Of a stretch of 64,000 nucleotides of DNA, positions 32,801 through 42,300 are shown piece after piece. The notes under the pieces were generated by a model. That model did not search any database. It saw only the letters and a list, made by a program, of their open reading frames with translations, and was not told the DNA's origin. The stretch comes from Blattamonas nauphoetae (lineage: Eukaryota; Preaxostyla; Oxymonadida). The translations under genes and the position numbers were made by a program. Location of the stretch: contig JARBJD010000260.1 in NCBI GenBank assembly GCA_033064195.1, positions 1 through 64,000 of the forward strand, in the 5' to 3' direction. Numbering within the stretch: position 1 is the stretch's first letter; each line of letters opens with the position of its first letter.

Positions 32801-35800
32801 GATTGGGTGTTTGTTGAAGGAACGAATCTTGTGAACCAAATCGATGTTCAGAAATGTAGTGGCCATCCAACGATGTTTGGAGATGAAAATGAGAATCGAA
32901 TGTGGGGATCCGATTCATCGGAATCGTCACAGCTCTTCTCGTCGTCCACTCTTCTTGTCTATCTCGTGAAAACCACACTGGACGAGGTGTTTGTCAATTC
33001 TGTGGGAAGAGATGTGAGAGGATGTGGGTTGGCTCGTTGGCCGTGCAAGACGATCTCGTCCTCGACGAGCCATCTTCTGAACTCGACGACATCGCAAGTG
33101 ACACTCCACGACGCCTCGTCACTGACAGAAGAAGTAGTGAACTCGTGGAACCATCTGATTGTGTGTGGAGATGAACAAACGTCGAAAGATGTTCTCGTTT
33201 CGTTGTCTGGCCGCTTTTCGATTCCCATCCTCAAACTCAGTCTCTCGTTCATCGCATTCGACACAAACGAAGGATGCTTCGCGACTTCGCTGATCACGCT
33301 GTCTGGAACTGGATCACTTTCAGTTGACTCTTGCTCGTTCAGGTCGTTCCACAGTTCTTCAAGTGGATCAATTGTTTGTGGAACAGTCTCATCATCGTCG
33401 TTCCTCAGTCTGACTGCGTCGTCATTCTCGTCGTGCAGGTCGGATGGAGATGGAGGAGTGATTTGGGTTCGCTGTGAGGAATCAGTGGAATCGTCGTCTC
33501 TGGTTGTGAACTGCTCATTTGATACTTTGTGTGGGTGTGGAAGCAAAGGAGAGTGGGTGTTTGTGGAAGGATTTGGATTCGAAGATCTGATCTCCGCTCC
33601 AAACTGGGAAAGGACATCGTCATCTCTCTCCTCCCCAACCAACGACTCTCTCCTGTTTGGAGTTGACCGGAACGAAGCAGAGAGCTCGTCGTTCCACTCG
33701 CTGTCTCTTCTGTACTATCTGACAGAGTTTCGAGGAAGCACGATTTTCGTTGGGTCGAATGGACGAGACTCGAATGGTTGTGGACATTCGGAGCGAATGT
33801 GCAAGCGACTGGAAAGAGGCCACGCTCACCTGAAAGGGACGATGTCTCTGGAACTGTTTGTGGTTGAGACAGTGTCGCTGACATCTGTGCTGACCTTCGC
33901 TCCGAACAACCTGGTGATCACATCGCAGATTGGGCGAGGGATTGTGAATGTGGAAGGGGAAGGGAGTTTCCGAGATGGGGATCTGACAGGGACTCACATC
34001 CTGACACTGAGCCAGCTCTGCTTCAATCTGGACGCTGCGACATGCTCGACGCTGTTCACAACTGGAGTTGGACAACTGATTCTGACATCGTGTTCATTCG
34101 CAAAGTCGGATGTGTTTGATTTGGAACTTGTGAATTTGGTTGGAGGTGAGGTGAATATCGACAACACGACTTTCATTTCGATCTCGTTCAGTGTGGTTCC
34201 TTTCGTGTTCTCTTCATTCTCGAATGTTCAATTGGAGAAGGTGAATTTCAAGAATTGTTCTGGTTCGTGTTTCCTGAAAGCATCTGGAAATGGGGAATCG
34301 AGCAAACTGTTGCTTGATTTTTGCCATCTCTCTGGAAACCCACACTCGCCTTCAAACGACATGACTTCGGAAGAGCTGTGTTCGTGGTCGACAGGAATGA
34401 TGGAATTGGACTCGACATGGGCGATGTTGCACTCGGTGGACATCTCGAACGGGAGACAAGGAGGGATCCGACAGGTGGGTGGATGGCTGAGCTTAGCAAA
34501 CGTGAACTTTTCAGATAACACTCCGTCAGAGTCTTGTTTTGGATCAGTTCGACACAACATTGATTGCAGTGGAAACGGGACCGTGTCACTGCATTTGGAG
34601 GAGTTTGAATCGAAAAATCTTTGGATTGGAGGATCGGAGTGCTCAGTTGAGAATGGAAATGAATCACTGCTCTCTCCTTTCTTCGTTCCCACACTGTCGT
34701 CGAAGTCATCGTGTGTGCAGACAAAGAAGAACAAGACATTTTCTGTGACGATTGTTGGGTCGACGTTGGTTCCGTGTGGATTGGGATTGGAAGTGTTTGA
34801 AGAACGAACGGATTCTGGAAACAGTTCTGTTTCTTCGTTCCCCCTCACCCCATCGACAACCATCTCATTCACCGAAACAACGATCACTATCGAACTGAAC
34901 CAGACAGAACTGGAGAAAGATCTGAACAAGACGTTCGCGTGGAGTGGTCGTCTGGTGTTTGGGAAGGGAGTGAAGAGTGAGGAATGGTTCAAAGTGAAGA
35001 TGAGTGGAGCCGACGAAAAGAAATCACAAGCGAAACAAGCGGTGAGCATCATCATTCCCATCGCTGTGTCTCTCATCGCCTTGTTCCTCCTTCTTCTGGT
35101 GATCATCCTGGTTGTTCGTCATCGAAGAAAACTAACAAAAGAGTCACTGGTCTCTCAACAAGAACTAGACCAAGTTCAACTCGATGGCGATGGAATCAAA
35201 TTCGACATCCAAGATGGAACCGACCCCAGCCTCACAACAGATCTCATCCAAGCAGACAAAGTGAAGACGTTCACAGGTCTTGAAACAGCGCACGAAGAGA
35301 CTATTCTGAAGAAAAGCATGATTGATGAATCTGATCGCAAAGAACAATCAATGAAAGATCAACTGCTGGAAGTGGCCGTGATGAAATGTGAAGGAGATTT
35401 CGCGGTACAAACAATGGACCGAAAAGACACACTTTACGAGCGATTGCATGGAGGACAGATGAAGGAGATGAACCGAAAGGAGATTGTCCTGAAAGTGGTT
35501 CAGGCGCTGCAGACAATTGTGAAGCACCATCCGAACACAGAAGCTCTGACACACCTGTCGTCGCATTGGGTGCTGTTTGGGAAGGACGATGTGATGTTCA
35601 TCCAGCTGAAGGAGAAGAAGGAAGATGAACATCGACCACCAACAGTTCAGGCCGAACCAACTACGGGCATTCACTCTCCTCCCACTCCGATCGATCCAGC
35701 TCACCCCACTTCCACAAACGCCAACACGACATCTCTTCCATCGAACACAACACCTCGGGAATCTTTTTTTCGAATGGATGAAGACAGAGAGGATACATCG

Positions 35801-36310
35801 CTCGCTCTGTCAGAAACAGTGAACAACAACACAGCTCAGCCGAGTTCAGACTCGCTCGACAACTCTCATCAGTATCAACCCTTCCCTCCATCGCACTTTG
35901 GATACACTCGGCCTGTCTCAAAACCACTGGACGCCTTGAGATCACCTCAGACCCAGGTGAACAAGAAAGAGGGTCAGTTTGAGGGTCTGCGTTGGCAATC
36001 GCCTGAAGTTGTTCAGAAACAGGTGTCGATTGACAAAGAGAAAGCGTCAGTGTTCAGTCTTGGTCTGATGATGTGGGAGATTGAGACAGGGCTTGTTCCG
36101 TTTGGAGAGATGGATGCCGTGAACGCCGCTCGCCAAAGTGAGATTGGGGTTATTCCTCGAATGGATCTGGTTCATGACAAACACTTGAAAGAGGTGATTC
36201 CTGCGTGCCTCTCCTCTGACCCATCGACTCGCCCCTCGTTAGCTTCCCTGTTGTCTCTGCTGTGCGAAGACAAAACGGTTCAGAATCAACTCGGAATCCT
36301 CGTCCAGTGA
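26828..36310 (+). CDS. Giant beta-helix membrane protein with pseudokinase tail
   Basis: 3160 residues, no intron needed. It starts with a signal peptide (MLLCILVGSFISYSSAL). The ectodomain to about residue 2735 is Ser/Thr/Val-rich, with beta-helix-like short repeats (SNGGCVSV, CSFSGFSS, SSFSSCRS) and many N-glycosylation sites. A G-x-D-x3-CG...C-x-T(I/L) module recurs near residues 628, 1261, 1551, 1813, 2056 and 2307. One membrane helix lies at about 2740-2764 (IIIPIAVSLIALFLLLLVII), followed by basic RHRRK. The cytoplasmic tail is kinase-like: LSSHWVLF at the catalytic-loop position, WQSPEVV (from 3054) as the APE block, ASVFSLGLMMWE, and DPSTRPS (from 3131). The VAIK lysine, HRD and DFG are not found, so catalysis is unlikely. 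Oxymonads have many such receptor-like proteins; surface sensing or scaffolding is inferred. Confidence 0.85.
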   Translation: MLLCILVGSFISYSSALDRTDCPVKDILADQMNQQQNLLEFVSKHDESAKMKSLPAQMDLDGIFTSSDLKIKNSRVTMKGHNTRTIILPNSSDQKSLSLFHLTNSTLLFQDITFSLLTEGYGIEKGWPQSELRQSVWCAKMEGSSLSTDRCMFILSGRANLFVLSSPGPEATDTPNSVALHSCSFHTTKGILSPFCTIDPDRSFSTHNDISVVSCRLSDLQVASSSGLAVSSSSCRRLSMSTTLSWLSLRNLSRTVGNVECGMGCEMEKESVLGSELDGVEDGLYGTVTKPLWTKHPFMSMNTSFTNIRNSGEHEHNPTNFTHVGQTFDANQASHRFDRVDLEAPIFFISCSITSSTPTKSFDFISLTSHTDDLTIKSCTFQVKTTSSIYVRLVFCQPAIGAFPTLTIDELKSEYSSTNKGTNPQSIIYVSRSVTAYITSSNFTSADGCSAARPLLFSPAMFIHHIFGCVFSDAVTIGNGGVIIVGNGGDLIMSDCLMENNRAISNGGCVSVSKHCLSFHRCVFKGNSAVRGGCITSSTLSLGVWEDCHFEENTATEGHHFSGNDIYTSVGTTAYHNSTLIVGCTSTSSAPKISFYQSATGNGAHPQAEILLPDPSTKTDYEQKLSVAVDGSGSTCSEALPCQTIEAALLKTSTVGRNRILIGTGTFEDTTTRTVSGSVELVGNGWVRDSSFFTTVVSGGMKVGSGGNVTLRSMTLLPSTATTIVVEMEEEGVLRLSFVRIDEISSHSSSLISISKGTTTLFRCWFDKVNLTNSAFVSVSGSASLNVFGTYFMLITRTNGDGASCIDSESSGRIQFDTSDFGNCSSSGVAGALFLKGMNGEGSVSLRTTYFFNNEAKTESTAIDESTLKVHDIVLESYGSRNLSENNVKSTSPQLSFIRLGQPTRLNFISDFGYSNNGADFPLAGKYYQGIQLSQFSSLKNMTEQVFRSGGMVGPILAGLTLTLEPLLAEDVDVKWRYGTIHPSTSSETLVTAGQNATFQFSSSTLIFAEIPTVTPFVVDHPSGFFDLYDEKLNFTCPTTNLPVPLFSLSAGKLRLVTCIFNALLSFFDCSMIEGTGGSVILTGGVFNQITSTGNGSVIHATSTTVTVDGSKFEGCQSKNGGTIWFEATGTNYVQIIHPKTSTHSATFENCEATERGGAICVEGSSSISNPIRFFTDTVNHARFSGNKATLSGNDVFVGKSVFGSKTIKEIVPFGGGSLSDWFHVVIEDLGKTEEEKVDIGLLIPLPTVSVNGSVEELTTGMSGKDSEECKWTSTFCATLGYAMNSLRSKHDGKDIEMKTQFVWNMTYTELPMKVSDQNVKLTGTTASDPKKCNETRTIVEMDSKSAVGSALFTIENNAVFSVSNMDLKIREGHGLFVVESTADSLRIENCGMIASSGSTLSESVICLKGGSLELLSSLLNTTELPSCSLSVALISVNSATANVLLDTVLISGFTFSSSSLVHLATETSMTVKHVTFERCIHSSEGGHLVLVEGTDLQHQISPANWEGTFIEETPMDSLWGADSKLSLLSEWNEASLLFYLFRPVGKIVAGGTGNNPSTHPFCGSEQLICSTLESAHTSLRDGLDTVWIESDISLMSKLVVVRSATLTSSTSTKQVLSLTESGMIEMDGNGITVTMRSLTVSVDSSSISPTLFSVKSGTLDVDECVLGGSSSENALVLSSFVTSLISVGQAGVFDLRSSKISNVVFAHSSDGSAVVVEKGGSFVTDSSESVSSIRSNGTGSHLLMFGDSFGTIAGSAEMKKLKPGIPEIGFFSLEERKRLSGSVDGVVESILYEWHERESGVVHVRSEGVDAVKGGHACLPQQTLSFCLTELVSGGKIVIDSAFSLAEALVQPNSEITISANPLKNEEVGVEVEVVELGSFSISQGHLTVSSMSFSTAIKAGPFMRVSNAGSLSIASCSFSGFSSASSGSVVSASLGEANALSITSSQFSNCKSDLSGGVIHLLLSSATESSQIEMKGTFSDCSCGNGKKGDWVFVEGTNLVNQIDVQKCSGHPTMFGDENENRMWGSDSSESSQLFSSSTLLVYLVKTTLDEVFVNSVGRDVRGCGLARWPCKTISSSTSHLLNSTTSQVTLHDASSLTEEVVNSWNHLIVCGDEQTSKDVLVSLSGRFSIPILKLSLSFIAFDTNEGCFATSLITLSGTGSLSVDSCSFRSFHSSSSGSIVCGTVSSSSFLSLTASSFSSCRSDGDGGVIWVRCEESVESSSLVVNCSFDTLCGCGSKGEWVFVEGFGFEDLISAPNWERTSSSLSSPTNDSLLFGVDRNEAESSSFHSLSLLYYLTEFRGSTIFVGSNGRDSNGCGHSERMCKRLERGHAHLKGTMSLELFVVETVSLTSVLTFAPNNLVITSQIGRGIVNVEGEGSFRDGDLTGTHILTLSQLCFNLDAATCSTLFTTGVGQLILTSCSFAKSDVFDLELVNLVGGEVNIDNTTFISISFSVVPFVFSSFSNVQLEKVNFKNCSGSCFLKASGNGESSKLLLDFCHLSGNPHSPSNDMTSEELCSWSTGMMELDSTWAMLHSVDISNGRQGGIRQVGGWLSLANVNFSDNTPSESCFGSVRHNIDCSGNGTVSLHLEEFESKNLWIGGSECSVENGNESLLSPFFVPTLSSKSSCVQTKKNKTFSVTIVGSTLVPCGLGLEVFEERTDSGNSSVSSFPLTPSTTISFTETTITIELNQTELEKDLNKTFAWSGRLVFGKGVKSEEWFKVKMSGADEKKSQAKQAVSIIIPIAVSLIALFLLLLVIILVVRHRRKLTKESLVSQQELDQVQLDGDGIKFDIQDGTDPSLTTDLIQADKVKTFTGLETAHEETILKKSMIDESDRKEQSMKDQLLEVAVMKCEGDFAVQTMDRKDTLYERLHGGQMKEMNRKEIVLKVVQALQTIVKHHPNTEALTHLSSHWVLFGKDDVMFIQLKEKKEDEHRPPTVQAEPTTGIHSPPTPIDPAHPTSTNANTTSLPSNTTPRESFFRMDEDREDTSLALSETVNNNTAQPSSDSLDNSHQYQPFPPSHFGYTRPVSKPLDALRSPQTQVNKKEGQFEGLRWQSPEVVQKQVSIDKEKASVFSLGLMMWEIETGLVPFGEMDAVNAARQSEIGVIPRMDLVHDKHLKEVIPACLSSDPSTRPSLASLLSLLCEDKTVQNQLGILVQ

Positions 36311-37173
36311 CACATCAATTTTACTCATAATTTCTCGTTCTCATGTCGTCATTTCAGATGAAACTCCTCTTTTCTCGTTCCTCTTCTTCCTTTCAAACAC
36401 TCTTTTTCTTTTCATCTTATATCTCTTCATTCTCTCTTATTCACGTCACCAGCGGATGGTTCCCATCCATCAACAATATACTCTCTCGTCTACCGCTCGC
36501 CTCGTGCGAAACAGACAAGCTTTATCCATTTCATCCTCTTCATTCTCCCATACACAATTTACGAGGATAGAAGAGCGAATTCTTCAATACCCCTCTTCCT
36601 TTTTCCTCCTTATTTCCACACTTCCACTTTCGACAGTTTTGTCGCGTTCATCTCTCTCATCATTCCCTCTCTGTATTCTCATTATCCCTCATTGCCACAC
36701 ACATGACTCCACTCTCTGCGCCTTTACCAATGAGTGTGATGGCTTCACGACAAACACGCTGCGATCGTTTTTCGAAGCAGCAGACGCGCTTTGGATTTAC
36801 AACATTCTTCTCTTTCTGTGTCGACTTCTCATTTTCTGTCTTCAACCGTTCATCTCATAATCTCCACTTCGTCACGTCTTTTGATCACATCATTCTTGTC
36901 GCATATCAACCATCACTTGCTTCTTTCTCGATCTTTCCGAGATACCAAACCTGTCAACTTTTCCATCATAAGCCTCCTTCTCTCATTTCACTCATTCCTT
37001 TCCTTTTTTGAAACCATTTTTTTGTCACAATTGACTCGGATCAAAGTAACATATTTTCCTCCGCACTCTCATGAGTGTTCAGGAGACCCAGCTCTGTCTG
37101 TTTCGTCTCTTCAGTGATTTTTTGGGATCCTTTTCTTTCCACCTAGTTAATCAACCCTCTGATGCTTTCTCCA
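36311..37173. other. Intergenic, nothing recognised
   Basis: T- and C-rich sequence with frames rich in Ser, Phe and Leu on the plus strand. None shows a domain. It likely holds the 3' end of the giant gene and the promoter of the next one. Confidence 0.45.
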
Positions 37174-39156
37174 TGAACCAGACAACTCCACTTGTCAAAA
37201 GAAAGACATCACGATGCCACAATGTCCCTTTTTTTCTCCTATCTGTCCTATCTATTGGATTGACCATTGCTTTATTCGTTTGGGGGAGTTTTAACGGTTA
37301 TCTTCGATGGTTCTCTCTCCCAGTCAGTAGTTCGTATGTCTTCAATACTTATTCATTCTCTACTTCACCAACATCCCAAATTGATCACTCATATTGACAG
37401 GCAAGGATTATTTTGCGGTTCAAGCAGAAAATACGGATATTCGTATTCACCACAGCTCTTCACATTCCAGAACTTCACTGATACCATCGAATGGTGTGTG
37501 ACAACATGCCCATCCAAGCTACACAACTGTATTTGCATTGGACACGACTCATTTGCGGAAAACGATGAGAATACCTGCCTCAGTGGACAAGGGTGTTTTT
37601 GGATCGCAGGCCAACATTTTGTGAATATCAAGTCGTACTGCACCCCTATCACCAAGGAAATCGTAAACCCTCCACCTTCTCATCCTTATCGTGTTGTATT
37701 TGCTTATTTGATGGATGAATGGTCGACAATCCTGATTTCAACACTCTCAACTATCTGTATTGGTTATATTCTGTTCTTCCTCAATCGAACAATCTGTAAA
37801 TTCACAGATACTGTTCTCTTTTTCATCACTCTTGGTCTTATGTTGTCTGTGGGGTTATTTTTACTTGGCTGTGGGATCATATGTCTGATCAATACATTTA
37901 TTCGCTCAGATAGCTCATCTTTCCGAGACTTAGGTCCGACCGTCTGGACTATGATCATCCTGGGCGTATTCTTCCCACTTAAAGCAGTAGCTTTGTTTTA
38001 TCAATGGAAAAAGCCAAATCCATCATCGGTCAAGATCAATTCGCTCCACCGTCTTCTAAAAATTGTATACTCTCGTTCCCTTGGCATGCTGTTCTCTGTG
38101 CTTGTATTTTCTCTACTTTATGTATTTGTTGTTTGCGGAACTTGCCTCCTTGGCCTTCAAATGCTAAGCCACTTCTTCATCCACAAAAATCGTGCCCAAT
38201 CAACCATCCACGCCGATGTCTTCTTTTTCCTGTCTCTTTTTTCGATGCTCTTTGGCTCTCTCGTTTTCCTTAACTTTATCCGGGAACTGAACAATGCTGC
38301 ACTCAGTCTCTTCTTCCGCCTTCGTTTGGAAGAACTTCGGTGCGGAGATGTGCTGATCGACTTTGACGAGAAACTTCCATTTCTTGCGCGGCCGTTCGTG
38401 CTTGAGGAGAAGCAGAAATCGTTCTCTTTCGTCCACTCGTTGGTTTATCAAATCAGTCACAATCTGTGCTCCATCGTGTCCCACTCTTTCACCGCCTCCC
38501 TCCACACTGTTCTCAAAATTATTGTGAGCCCGCTCTTTTTTGTCCTCCAACTTGTCTCCTCGTTCTCTTCCGCTTCGTATTCATTCAGGAAGGAACCAAT
38601 CCACACTTCTCTCGCTTCGCCGTCACTCCTCGTCAGTGCCATGTTCTCTCTCGACTCCACAACCTCTAAACACCACGGGTATCGTGTGATGCGGAGGAAC
38701 AGGCACATTTTTCGAGCGATGGACAAGACAAAGCGGCTCACCATGCGAACCGAACGGTACTTCCCAGTTTTGATCTGTCTCATTGCCAATCTGGCTGTGT
38801 GGTTCAAGTTCCTCCCTCCCTTCCACTCCCTCCTCGCTGATCCTCATTCGCCGGAGAAGATCATTGCAAAGTGGATTGCAGTGGGGTCGTCGTGTGTTGT
38901 GGGATTGATTGGGATGGGAGCAGTCGTCACACCATTTTCAATCCTTCTGGATGTGTTTGTCATCCGCACGCGAATCAACAAACACTTTCCTCCTCCATCG
39001 CCATCTCTCTCTTACTCGTCCACTTCTTCACAGAAAGACCATCCTGGCTTCTCAAGAGAGGGCACGTGGGTTGATAACATCCTGAATGACATCGACGTCT
39101 CGGAGAGAGATGCCAAAGAGAGGCAAGTCAGGAAATGGGAAGGATGGGATTCATGA
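37174..39156 (+). CDS. Multi-pass membrane protein, SLC44-like layout possible
   Basis: Two exons. The first starts at ATG 37174 (MNQTTPLVKRKT) and carries a membrane helix (FFLLSVLSIGLTIALFVW). Two splice choices keep frame: intron 37323-37400 (78 nt, GTCAGT...ACAG) or 37334-37405 (72 nt, GTATGT...CAAG). Exon 2 opens with a Cys-rich outside loop (LFCGSS, WCVTTCPS, CICIG, CLSGQGCFW, SYCTP), then about seven more helices, among them ILISTLSTICIGYILFFL, FFITLGLMLSVGLFLLGCGI and LFSVLVFSLLYVFVVCG. About 640 residues. One helix, a Cys-rich loop, then a helix bundle recalls choline-transporter-like (SLC44) proteins, but later signature segments are not evident, so that is a guess. It converges on CFAP47 with 158 bp between the stops. 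Confidence 0.6.
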
Positions 39157-39314
39157 GCTCTTATCTTTTTTGTAAGTTAGTTTTCTTCGTTTTGAACACT
39201 TCACTTGCCTATCAATTGAAATTTCTCGGGAATTTGTTTATCGAAACAGACCACACGAAAGGAAGAGTTGGGAAACGAAGACTATTCAAAAAAAGAAAAG
39301 GGTGAAATGGTCGG

Positions 39315-42300
39315 TCAGCCACGGTACGTGCTAACTTTTGACTGTCCAGAGGGTGGATTGTATGGAGGGAGTTCTCCCTTCACAACATACAACCACTGCT
39401 TGGAGGGTGTCGACACAGCAACAACACATTTGCGTGTTCCACCGTAGCGAATGGGAGCAAACACGAGAGTGATGGTTGCCTTTCCGTTCGCGTCAAAGGT
39501 GCCATCACGCGGAGTGAGCATGAACTCGGGTGAAGCACCGGAGCGGAAGAGACAGTGGAATGGTTGTGATTTGTGGGCCTCACTGACGATTTCGAGTTGT
39601 GTTTCTGAACGTTGGTTGACGAGGGAAGTGAGGGTGATGTCACCAGCGATCGAGTCAGGAGCGTTGCTGGCAGAGGTCCAGACAGAGAAGCGCCACATTC
39701 CACCTCCAACGCTCCCCTTCCGCTTGACGAGGAGGTTGACACGAGTGCGGGCACAGAAGACGAGAGGACGGAAGCGGATTGTGACAGGAAGAAGAGGAGT
39801 GGTGGAGAGGAGGGCGAGGTCATCGGGAGGGGAGATGTCTGAGACGATGCTGATTTCTTCAAGGAGGTGTTCATCAGCACTGTCGAGTGATATTGTGAGG
39901 ATGTTGGAGAGGAGTTCGTAAAATGCTTTCCAATCCTTTTCGGTGATGGAGCCAGATTCCTGCTCTTTAAACTCAGCCAGAGCTTGTTCATCTTCGAACG
40001 AGTTGCTTCGTTTGATCGTTTCCATGTCGTTGAAGTATCGGATGAAATGTTCGGGGATGTCACAGGCGTGTGTGATCGCACATCGTTGAACGTATGACAT
40101 CATTCCTTTGAATGTCACGTTGAGACCGGTTAGTGGGAGGAGGAAGGATTTTGTGATTTCGTCGCCAGTCTGTCCACTGATGGCGAGAGTCACGTATCCT
40201 TTCTTTGTCTGACCATCTTTCGTTCCTCCTGCTGTCTTGCTCAGGTCAGACATTGTTCCCTCTTTGGAATGGTCGTCCATCCGATTGGCGTACGTTGCAG
40301 GGAGCTGAGGGAAGAACATCTCTGACGTGCCGACGACAGGTTGGGTCCAGATGAGGGGGTTGTCTTCTGTGAAGGCGGAATCCTCACTGAGAGGGTTCGA
40401 AGGATTTGCGTAAGAGATCACAACGAGTGTGCATGAAGTGGTGAGGAGATGCTGTGGAGAGAAGAGAACAGGAACTTGGAGAGTGGAGCGCGGTTCGATG
40501 TTGATGTTCTTGACTGACTTGAGCAGGATCTGGAAGAACCCGGCTTGCTTGTTTCCTTTGATGGCTGTTGCAAACATTTCTTGATCCATCCTCACCGGAG
40601 AAGGTTGAGACGGGGTGTTGGACGTCGAGAGTGGCTGTGAATTTGGAGAGGACAGAGAAGGACTGACAACAGTGCTGGGCTGGAGGAAGTCGGGGATGGT
40701 GTTGGCAGCAGACAGAGAAAGGGTGGCGAGGAGTGGATAGGAGAATGGGTTGGTGAATGACAATATGCGCGAGGTGCTTTCTTGAACTTGGGCAATCACA
40801 TCGACAGGCGGGAGAACTGTTGGAGTGAGACCCTTCGCGGAGACATTCCACTTCCATTCGCCTCCATCACGAGACACCACTTTGACGAGAGCGTCCTCGA
40901 CGACATCAATCTGTGATGGAGAGTATCGGCAGATGAAAGCGATAGACTGACCAGATTGAACGACAAGCTTTGAGGAGAGACCAGTGAGATTGAGGGCGTC
41001 GACACGAGCGGTGTACAGTGTTGGGTTGACTGTGTTGTCTGTGGCTTCGATGGCCTGTTGTTCGCAGGTTTGCAGAGTGCGTTGATGCTGAGGGGTGAGG
41101 GGAGTGAGAGTGAAGACTGATGGAAGCGACGAGTAGCATTCAAGCTGGATGGGAATTGGGAGTGGGTTTTCGACGTTCAGAGTGACCATCGCACACATTC
41201 CGAGCTCGCACTGGAGTGGAGGGATGGTCACTGTGGGAATATCATCGCATGTCAGATGAAGCTCATACAGGAACTCTCCGGCAATGTCATTTGAGAACAC
41301 GATGTACCCCAACTCGCCATAGTCCTCGGCACCCGATCCTGCATCGAGAGGAGGAGGGGTTGGGAAGACAGGAGCGTAGACGAGTGTGTAGAGATCTTCA
41401 TCGCCTGGTTCGAGGAGGAAGTTGGTTGGGCCAGTAAGACCCTTTCCTTTCATCTTCACCGTGAAGAGGATGCTTTCTGTGTCGCTTGGGTTGAACAAAC
41501 GTAAGTCGAGAGCGATCGGCTTGCGGACCTTCGTGCGGAGGTTGACAGTTTCCTCGACTTTCGGGGCGCTGGTGTTGATTCTGATGGTGAACCACACAAT
41601 CTCCTCATCCTCCGTCACAAACATCAGTGTCCCTTCTTCCACTCCAGCATGTGTGCTGAGGATAGTGAGTTCATATTCGTTTGTGATCGCCGGGGTAGCA
41701 GAGTTGTAGCTGAGAAGATTTGGAGTTGTTACTGGTGGAGTCTTAGAGTCCTTCTTAAACTTCGGTGAGACCTTCCCATGTGTATTGACAGGGAGATTGG
41801 GAGACGCTGATTGAAGAGTGGGAGTGCCTTGCTCGGTTGGACGAGGAAAGGCTGTGAATGAGGCTTCCCCGCTGCACGAGGAAAGATCACACACAACTCG
41901 ATATTTGTTGACCATTCCGGCGTTTGCGAGTGGAACAACAACTTTCTTCTTCTGCTCTTGGCGAGCAACTGTGTCAACTTCTATATGCCCATCTGCAGGC
42001 GGATCATCAGCGACGCCACGAATGTGGAAAGCGAATTTGTCAGCTGCAGTGGATGGAGTTGACGAAGACGACGGGACGGTGTTGACAATGGCGATGTCAC
42101 ACGAGGCATCGATGGCCTTCTTCGGAGAGAACGTCAGCTTGTAGTATCCTGTCGATCGAGCACCAATGCGAAGCTCGGCTGGTCCCTTAAACACACAATT
42201 CTCTCCAGTTCCCGCTGTGGCCGACGTTGAGGTGAGAGTGCAGCGCATGACCCATTCTGAGAGAGTTGGGTTGGAGATGGGGATCTCTTGTGTGATTGTC

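Noticed and set aside
27106-35945. Antisense frames inside the giant receptor gene, up to 310 codons
   Set aside because: They follow the codon bias of the sense gene (Ser-rich antisense) and lack domains.
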